Of a stretch of 10,588 nucleotides of DNA, positions 6,532 through 10,588 are shown in pieces. Every line of letters starts with the position of its first letter. Within the stretch, counting starts at the first letter, position 1. Location of the stretch: NCBI GenBank assembly GCA_024464195.1, contig JANHAK010000022.1, positions 1 to 10,588 on the forward strand, in the 5' to 3' direction. The translations under genes and the position numbers were made by a program. This stretch comes from Methanomassiliicoccales archaeon (GTDB lineage Archaea; Thermoplasmatota; Thermoplasmata; Methanomassiliicoccales; JACIVX01). Below the pieces are notes generated by a model. The model did no database searches. It had not been told where the DNA came from and saw only the letters and a program-made list of their open reading frames with translations.

Positions 6532-7752
6532 GTGTCATTCAAACAACAATGTGATAAGAAACTGGTCGCCCTTCAGGAGAAATTGCAATCAATCAAACCT
6601 GAAAAAAGAGCATTCGTGATCTTTTTGGTAGGTATCCTTTATCTAGGCGGTCTAATCACTGCAGACCAGTTAATCGTAAGAAAGCCACTAACGGAGATCG
6701 TTGGACCTACACCAGACGTACCTTACTACAGAGAACGGACCCAGACTATGCTCGAGGGGGGGTGGCTTTATCGTGACATCAGATGCGAGTCCCCTCCTCT
6801 CATTGTTTATTTAATGATCCCTGCTCAATTTTTTGGTGGCGAGGACTGGATTTACGAAATTTATTTTTCGATGTTTCAGATCTTGACTGCACTTTTGTTT
6901 TATTATGGATTGCGAAAATGGGATGATTACAAAGCTTTTGCCGCTGCACTTCTCTTTTATGCGGTGCCATTTGAAACAGTCGAATCAACTTTTGGAATAC
7001 AGGATGAATCTATCGTCGTCTTTCTCTTTTTCCTTTCAGCAATTCTTGTGCTTCACCAGCGTTTTAAATTGTCAGCATCATTCATCGCTATCGGCATATG
7101 GACTAAGGTATTTTCCGTGATGCTCTACCCAAGTTTTTTCCTTTCAGTGAAAAAGTGGCGAGAGCGTTTGATCCATCTTGCAATCATCGTCCTTGTCTCG
7201 ATTGGCGTTTCTATTCCCTTCTTGATTGTCGCACCTGATGAATTCTTAGCTTTTCCCAGTTATTATTTTCTTGAGGGGGGCGCTGGTCCAGCGGGTGGAG
7301 ATAGTTTGTGGGGATTTTTGGCGATGGGTGGTCTTTCCGTTCCTCGCAGTGTTCTTCTAATCACGCTCGCTATCGCGCTGATAATCTCTATTCTTTATGT
7401 CGCAAAGAAAAAACTCGGCTTTTGGAGTGGGGCTCTAGTCGTTGTCGTTACATTTCTTCTTTTTTATCCAAGGACTGCAATGGGATATTACATCTTCCCC
7501 ATATCGATGCTAATTGTGTGGGCAGTTGAGAATAGAAAAATAGCAATTCGTTGCTTTACCACTTACATTCCTTTTTTTGCCGCTCTTGCATTCAGCAAGA
7601 ACAATATCAAAGGGGTTCCTTTGTTTGACTATTCTTGGAGCTGGATTGCGGGCTTTGTTCTGGTGCTCATCGGAACGATTATGCTCCTCGATACCGTGAA
7701 GATTGCTCTCAAGACCACACCTTTTATTGAAAGAAACGTCAATGATGAATAA
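6532..7752 (+). CDS. Polytopic membrane protein, probable GT-C glycosyltransferase (GT39/GT83/GT87-like)
   Basis: 406 residues with a basic, helical cytoplasmic N-terminus (about 1-26) and roughly 10-11 hydrophobic segments (about 27-45, 113-127, 134-148, 160-176, 182-203, 213-233, 272-290, 298-312, 318-332, 341-355, 370-388). The first extracytoplasmic loop contains D62 in PTPDVPYYRER and then GGWLYRDIRCESPPLIVY (76-93). The order acidic residue, Y, then G-x-x-Y-x-D and E-x-P-P-L is characteristic of GT-C enzymes that use polyprenyl-phosphate sugars, such as the ArnT/PMT-like and DUF2029/GT87 groups. The role would be sugar transfer to a lipid or protein on the outer face of the membrane; donor and acceptor are unknown. 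It follows aspS by 101 bases and could be co-transcribed. The GTG start is chosen for its Shine-Dalgarno. Family level is fairly secure, exact family not. Confidence 0.75.
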   Translation: MSFKQQCDKKLVALQEKLQSIKPEKRAFVIFLVGILYLGGLITADQLIVRKPLTEIVGPTPDVPYYRERTQTMLEGGWLYRDIRCESPPLIVYLMIPAQFFGGEDWIYEIYFSMFQILTALLFYYGLRKWDDYKAFAAALLFYAVPFETVESTFGIQDESIVVFLFFLSAILVLHQRFKLSASFIAIGIWTKVFSVMLYPSFFLSVKKWRERLIHLAIIVLVSIGVSIPFLIVAPDEFLAFPSYYFLEGGAGPAGGDSLWGFLAMGGLSVPRSVLLITLAIALIISILYVAKKKLGFWSGALVVVVTFLLFYPRTAMGYYIFPISMLIVWAVENRKIAIRCFTTYIPFFAALAFSKNNIKGVPLFDYSWSWIAGFVLVLIGTIMLLDTVKIALKTTPFIERNVNDE

Positions 7753-7765
7753 TTTCAAAGGATCA

Positions 7766-7785
7766 ATTTAATAGAAAATTTAATG
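7766..7785 (+). promoter_or_regulatory. AT-rich promoter region before the RusA-like gene
   Basis: Two overlapping TATA-like elements occur, ATTTAATA (7766-7773) and AAATTTAATG (7776-7785). The first is centred about 31 bases before the GTG at 7800, the second about 32 bases before the ATG at 7812. No Shine-Dalgarno precedes either codon, so a leaderless mRNA is likely, but which start is used stays open. Confidence 0.35.
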
Positions 7786-7799
7786 ATTCAATAAACTGA

Positions 7800-8387
7800 G
7801 TGTCCCTTACGATGGCTGGCCGTGATAAGGAAAATGAACAGGTAGATCAGGATTACGAGGCGAGTCCAGCAGAAGACATCGATCATTATTTGTGTCCAGG
7901 TGAAAATGAGGATTTCATTGAGTTCTTTGTTTGTGGAGACCCGAAACCTCAGGGAAGTACCAGATCCTATTATCTAAAAAAAATCGACAAGGTTGTCACA
8001 ATACATGGCAACAAGGATACAAAAAAATGGCAGCTGAGGATCGCAACAGAAGCACAGCACGCGAATGAAAGGAGAGCAATATCATTTTATTCTCCCGATC
8101 CATATTTTGGATACGAAGTCGAAGCTGAATTTGTCTTCCAGAGGCCTAAGAGTCTCCCGAAGAAGGTAACTCTTAATACAAAAAGGCCTGATGTGGATAA
8201 GCTCGTTAGAACTGTTTTGGATGGGTTAGCTAAGGTACTGATTCCCGATGACTCTCAGGTTGTATCTATCATTACGAGAAAGCGATACGCGGTTGACAAA
8301 GAATCGCCGGGGGTGCGCATTGCGGTAAGGAGACTCCGTCAAGAACTACCGAGACTGGAGAAGAGGCCCGACGATCTGCACTCATAG
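7800..8387 (+). CDS. RusA-family Holliday-junction resolvase (crossover junction endodeoxyribonuclease)
   Basis: 195 residues from GTG 7800, or 191 from ATG 7812. The RusA core begins near residue 39 (FIEFFVCGDPKPQGSTR) and contains the catalytic signature RPDVDKLVRTVLDGL (130-143) followed by IPDDSQVV (148-155). D131, D133 and D151 match the essential E. coli RusA residues D70, D72 and D91. The lysine K76 of E. coli aligns with R137 here, and N73 with K134. RusA enzymes act as dimers that bind four-way junctions and cut symmetrically; most are phage-derived. The first 38 residues are strongly acidic (ENEQVDQDYE, PAEDID) and have no counterpart in the 120-residue E. coli enzyme; the C-terminus is basic (RRLRQELPRLEKRP). 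No phage gene is next to it. Archaea normally use Hjc for junctions, so its role beside Hjc is unclear. Confidence 0.9.
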   Translation: MSLTMAGRDKENEQVDQDYEASPAEDIDHYLCPGENEDFIEFFVCGDPKPQGSTRSYYLKKIDKVVTIHGNKDTKKWQLRIATEAQHANERRAISFYSPDPYFGYEVEAEFVFQRPKSLPKKVTLNTKRPDVDKLVRTVLDGLAKVLIPDDSQVVSIITRKRYAVDKESPGVRIAVRRLRQELPRLEKRPDDLHS

Positions 8388-8456
8388 GGTTCATCACGTC
8401 CCAAAGGGGATCAGCTGACCCTCTTCTCTTCATCCTGAACTATCGGGCCTCGTGAA

Positions 8457-8462
8457 TTTTTT
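8457..8462 (+). terminator. Possible weak terminator (T6) after the RusA-like gene
   Basis: TTTTTT lies about 70 bases past the RusA-like stop in the 176-bp convergent region. The imperfect dyad GGGATCAGCTGACCC (8408-8422) lies upstream. The same T-run is also part of TTTTTTAAATACC, which could equally be a TATA-like sequence, so the call is tentative. The rest of the convergent region shows only a doubled ATACCCCA (8514-8521 and 8527-8534). Confidence 0.25.
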
Positions 8463-8563
8463 AAATACCTCACTATATTTAGAAATGTCGTTCATTTATA
8501 ACGCCATTTCCAAATACCCCAGACGATACCCCAACCTAGCTCATTTCTTATTTATTGTTGGCA

Positions 8564-9754
8564 TCAATCCAGGAGTCTTTTTTCGCCCTCTATTTTCTTG
8601 AGAGGAGCGATGTCTTGTGTAACCTCGAGGCAACCGAGATATTCATTACCCTTGCCTCTCACGGCAAAATACTGGATAAGGACGTACTTATCGCCAAGAT
8701 GAATCCAGAATTTCGCCGAGTCTCTTTTACCCGTCCTAAATTCATTGAGAATTCTGTCGACAATTTCAACACTCTTCTGGGGATGACATTTTTGAACCTT
8801 ACGACCTATGATCGCCTTTGTCCTCGGAAAAATCCTTTCACGTGTTTGATTGAAAAATCGAACTGTGTCCTTATCATCGACAAATGTGATATCGATAGGT
8901 AAGTGACTAAGAATAGCTTCTAGTTGCTCGAGAGTAAGAGTACCAGTATCGAGTGTAACCTCAGTACCTTTGACTTCTTTAATAGTTGCTACCTCCTCAA
9001 CCGTTCCAATGGCCTGGCTCGGGGTGAAGTAGCAATACCCGAGATCGTCCATCGAGTGTTTAATCTGTTTCCACTCTCCCTCATTGATGAGTTTCAACGC
9101 AGTTGGGAAGAGAATGTTTTCCTCCTTGTAAAAATGAGATATAATCATCTCAGAAATAGAACGAAGCGCAGATGCAAGCTCCTCCGTCTTCTCTGACATC
9201 GGAGTCTCTTGTTCAAGCAGCGTAGCGATCTTCTTTATGAGAGTCCTTTGCTGATCGTGCTCTGACCACATGACGGCAGGCGGCTGCGTTACACCGTGTT
9301 TTTCAATCATCGGAAAGAGTGCGTTCTCTTCTCTGACCTTATGTTTGTTATATTCTTTGAGGTGTTCCACAAGTTCTGCCAGACGTCCAACCGTTTCCTC
9401 CGCCTCTTCCTTAATTGAAAGTGAAGGAAGCAGTCTAACAATTTCGTCAGCAACGTCTTTCACATACTTGTGTTCCTCTAACAAAATAAAAATGGGGTGA
9501 CCTGGGCCAACCATTTTCTCTCGAGCCGATATTTCTTTGGAAACAGCCACATGCACTTCACACAATCTCTCAACATCTTCAAGGGGTAAACCTTCCTTAA
9601 CAAGGGCATCCTCAATGATTGAAATATCGCCTTCATCAATTTGAGATAAGATTTCTTTGAATCGTTCTTTTACTTCTACCACTCTTTTTCCGCGCTTCAG
9701 ATCTTCAATGATCTCTTTGATGACTTTTTTCACTTCATTATTTTGCCCACTCAT
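8564..9754 (-). CDS. DUF438 / hemerythrin HHE / PAS sensor-like protein
   Basis: 396 residues. Residues about 12-70 match DUF438 (KEIIEDLKRGKRVVEVKERF, then GLPLEDVERLCEVH). Residues about 84-220 form a hemerythrin-like four-helix bundle: H86 and H95 (GHPIFILLEEH), H131, H138-x3-E142, H166 (WSEHDQQR) and H207-x3-E211 (HFYKEENILFP), enough ligands for a non-heme di-iron centre. Residues about 275-385 are the associated PAS domain (LPIDITFVDD, RERIFPRTKAIIGRKV, KCHPQKSVEIVDRIL). Proteins with this order are thought to sense O2, NO or redox state; no output domain (kinase, HTH, cyclase) is present, so it may signal by protein contact or protect iron-sulfur enzymes. The ATG at 9754 is chosen because a strong GGAGGT lies seven bases upstream; the frame is open to 9805 but that part includes the ribosome-binding site. 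It is convergent to the RusA-like gene and divergent from the RAM-domain gene. Confidence 0.93.
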   Translation of the reverse strand: MSGQNNEVKKVIKEIIEDLKRGKRVVEVKERFKEILSQIDEGDISIIEDALVKEGLPLEDVERLCEVHVAVSKEISAREKMVGPGHPIFILLEEHKYVKDVADEIVRLLPSLSIKEEAEETVGRLAELVEHLKEYNKHKVREENALFPMIEKHGVTQPPAVMWSEHDQQRTLIKKIATLLEQETPMSEKTEELASALRSISEMIISHFYKEENILFPTALKLINEGEWKQIKHSMDDLGYCYFTPSQAIGTVEEVATIKEVKGTEVTLDTGTLTLEQLEAILSHLPIDITFVDDKDTVRFFNQTRERIFPRTKAIIGRKVQKCHPQKSVEIVDRILNEFRTGKRDSAKFWIHLGDKYVLIQYFAVRGKGNEYLGCLEVTQDIAPLKKIEGEKRLLD

Positions 9755-9761
9755 CCAATTA

Positions 9762-9767
9762 ACCTCC
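9762..9767 (-). promoter_or_regulatory. Strong Shine-Dalgarno for the DUF438-hemerythrin-PAS gene
   Basis: GGAGGT on the minus strand with a seven-base spacer to the ATG at 9754. It rules against the upstream in-frame starts at 9805 and 9769, because the site would then lie inside the coding region. It also shows the organism uses Shine-Dalgarno initiation on some genes alongside apparently leaderless ones. Confidence 0.8.
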
Positions 9768-9791
9768 ATTTTTAATTGTTGAATAATGACT

Positions 9792-9801
9792 ATCGATCGA
9801 T
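9792..9801. promoter_or_regulatory. 10-bp palindrome ATCGATCGAT in the DUF438 gene leader
   Basis: A perfect palindrome about 25 bases upstream of the GGAGGT site and 35-44 bases downstream of AT-rich GAATATATTTTC (about 9834-9845), which could be the TATA box. Its place between promoter and ribosome-binding site would suit an operator. It could be chance, since it is only two overlapping ATCGAT units. Confidence 0.25.
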
Positions 9802-10021
9802 GCATTAGTGATCTTGAGATGCAACATTAACGAAAATATATTCTTCTTCCCATACTTCAACATTCTGCAATTTTTACGAGACGCCCATAAAAGCAGCTCA
9901 ATCTCATTTGGATAAGGTAAATTTTGTCTTCAAATCTAAGACACGCTAATTGAATTTCTTACTCATTAAGGATTTGCAACAAAAAAATAATCCAAAGGAG
10001 AACAATGTATTTTCGATAAGA

Positions 10022-10261
10022 ATGCCAACTGCGATTGTATTGATCAACACAGAAATAGGAAAAGAAAGCGAAGTCATCGATTCGCTTTCAAAACTACCCG
10101 AAGTAAAGGAAATCTATCTGGTCTATGGTGTATATGATATCGTTGCAAAGATTGATTCCGAAACGATGGAAAGTCTTGAAGGAATCATCACTCAGAAAAT
10201 AAGACATGTACGTGCGATTCGATCAACTCTCACGCTGATAGTCAGCAGACGGGGAAAATGA
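10022..10261 (+). CDS. Stand-alone Lrp/AsnC ligand-binding (RAM) domain protein
   Basis: 79 residues that make up one RAM fold and nothing else: MPTAIVLINTEIGKESEVID (first strand and helix), LPEVKEIYLVYGVYDIVAKI with the conserved G36-x-Y38-D39 turn, then the helix SLEGIITQKI and the final strand IRSTLTLIV. RAM domains form dimers and octamers that bind small molecules, often amino acids. With no helix-turn-helix it cannot bind DNA in the usual Lrp way; it may modulate a full-length Lrp protein or act as a metabolite sensor. Open frame upstream to 9950 begins at TTG and does not resemble a HTH, so ATG 10022 is used. The strong AAAGGAG (9994-10000) is not well placed for it (21-base gap) but is four bases before a five-codon mini-ORF that ends two bases before this ATG. 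Confidence 0.85.
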   Translation: MPTAIVLINTEIGKESEVIDSLSKLPEVKEIYLVYGVYDIVAKIDSETMESLEGIITQKIRHVRAIRSTLTLIVSRRGK

Positions 10262-10326
10262 AAGATACTAGAATAATGATTACCGCCTGTATCTGTTGCT
10301 CTATCAGGCTTTGCAGATCTATTTAA

Positions 10327-10588
10327 TTGATCGACGGTGATTCCCTGAATGAGTTTGAAAAGGACCTTGAGGTTCTCTTTGAACGCCTTGTAGCCAATAT
10401 TCCAGTTAATGCAAGAGATAAACTTCTCAGTCTCGTTACTCGATTAATCGAGCTCAGAGATCGGAACATGTTAAAAATTAACCATTCTGTCCTCGAATTG
10501 GTCGTTGCGAAAAACCTCATCTTGAATGGATATGAAGTGAAGCTCGAATATGATATCAGGGAGAATCTGGCTTGCGATGTTTGGGCGA
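10327..10588 (+). CDS. Unrecognised protein, 5' part only; possible PD-(D/E)XK nuclease-like core
   Basis: 87 residues before the window ends. The frame begins right after a TAA (10324-10326), so the first usable codon is TTG 10327; an in-frame ATG at 10468 would discard a stretch that looks coding. Residues 6-47 are predicted amphipathic helix (NEFEKDLEVLFERL, DKLLSLVTRLIELRDRN). Residues 53-87 read HSVLELVVAKNLILNGYEVK then LEYDIRENLACDVWA. A helix with a conserved-looking Glu (E57), then G-Y-x-V, then a strand ending C-D-V (D84) resembles the start of Mrr/PD-(D/E)XK endonuclease folds; the E-x-K half-motif would lie beyond the edge. It follows the RAM gene by 65 bases on the same strand. 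No Shine-Dalgarno is seen. The nuclease reading is an inference from pattern; that it is coding is more secure. Confidence 0.65.
   Translation, partial: MIDGDSLNEFEKDLEVLFERLVANIPVNARDKLLSLVTRLIELRDRNMLKINHSVLELVVAKNLILNGYEVKLEYDIRENLACDVWA

Noticed and set aside
6500..6540. Possible C/D-box small RNA (TGATGA at 6506-6511 next to CTGA)
   Set aside because: The boxes overlap, and no matching D box and guide spacing can be found downstream.
8485..8601. Plus-strand 38-codon ORF (MSFIYNAISKYPRRYP...)
   Set aside because: It overlaps the end of the sensor gene, has no Shine-Dalgarno, and the nearest TATA-like element is slightly too close to the ATG. It cannot be supported as a gene without conservation.
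10276..10326. 16-codon ORF (MITACICCSIRLCRSI) in the same frame as and directly before the right-edge gene
   Set aside because: Its stop adjoins the TTG 10327, which might suggest a broken start or read-through, but the Cys-rich residues do not resemble a domain start. A sequencing error cannot be excluded.
1..10588. Mobile elements, CRISPR arrays, tRNA or rRNA genes
   Set aside because: No transposase or integrase, repeat-spacer pattern, cloverleaf or rRNA signature was seen by eye on either strand. RusA alone is not enough to call a prophage.

Overview
The window looks like chromosomal DNA from a euryarchaeon. The clearest archaeal markers are a bifunctional fructose-1,6-bisphosphate aldolase/phosphatase, a 226-residue archaeal-type triosephosphate isomerase, a 439-residue archaeal-type aspartyl-tRNA synthetase, a stand-alone Lrp/AsnC (RAM) domain, and TATA-box promoters, several of them placed for leaderless transcripts. 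A Thermoplasmata-related lineage fits the mix of surface lamin-tail/PKD proteins, FBP aldolase/phosphatase and an apparently discriminating AspRS, but that placement is inference and not proven here. I see no tRNA or rRNA gene, CRISPR array, insertion sequence or integrase.

Layout. Positions 1-2531 (minus strand) hold a large secreted, membrane-anchored phospholipase D-superfamily protein (lamin-tail domain, two HKD half-sites, PKD domain, C-terminal membrane anchor). A GNAT acetyltransferase starts one base after its stop and runs off the left edge. Positions 2686-4498 (minus) are a two-gene gluconeogenic operon: FBP aldolase/phosphatase, overlapping by 11 bp with triosephosphate isomerase. 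Together they convert triose phosphates to fructose 6-phosphate. Positions 4698-4928 (minus) encode a small [4Fe-4S] ferredoxin, transcribed divergently from aspS (5111-6430, plus). Next on the plus strand are a polytopic GT-C-type glycosyltransferase candidate (6532-7752) and a RusA-family Holliday-junction resolvase (7800-8387). Convergent to these is a DUF438-hemerythrin-PAS sensor protein (8564-9754, minus). A stand-alone RAM-domain protein (10022-10261, plus) is divergent from the sensor, and a truncated unknown protein with a possible PD-(D/E)XK nuclease core runs off the right edge.

Most of the window is housekeeping sequence. The parts that deserve a second look are the surface lamin-tail/PLD/PKD protein (possibly an extracellular nuclease), the cellular-looking RusA with changed active-site neighbours, the AspRS anticodon-loop residues that predict a discriminating enzyme, the divergent O2/redox-sensor-like protein next to a RAM-only protein, and two leaders with tiny Shine-Dalgarno-preceded ORFs. 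I found no convincing evidence of a wholly new multi-gene system.
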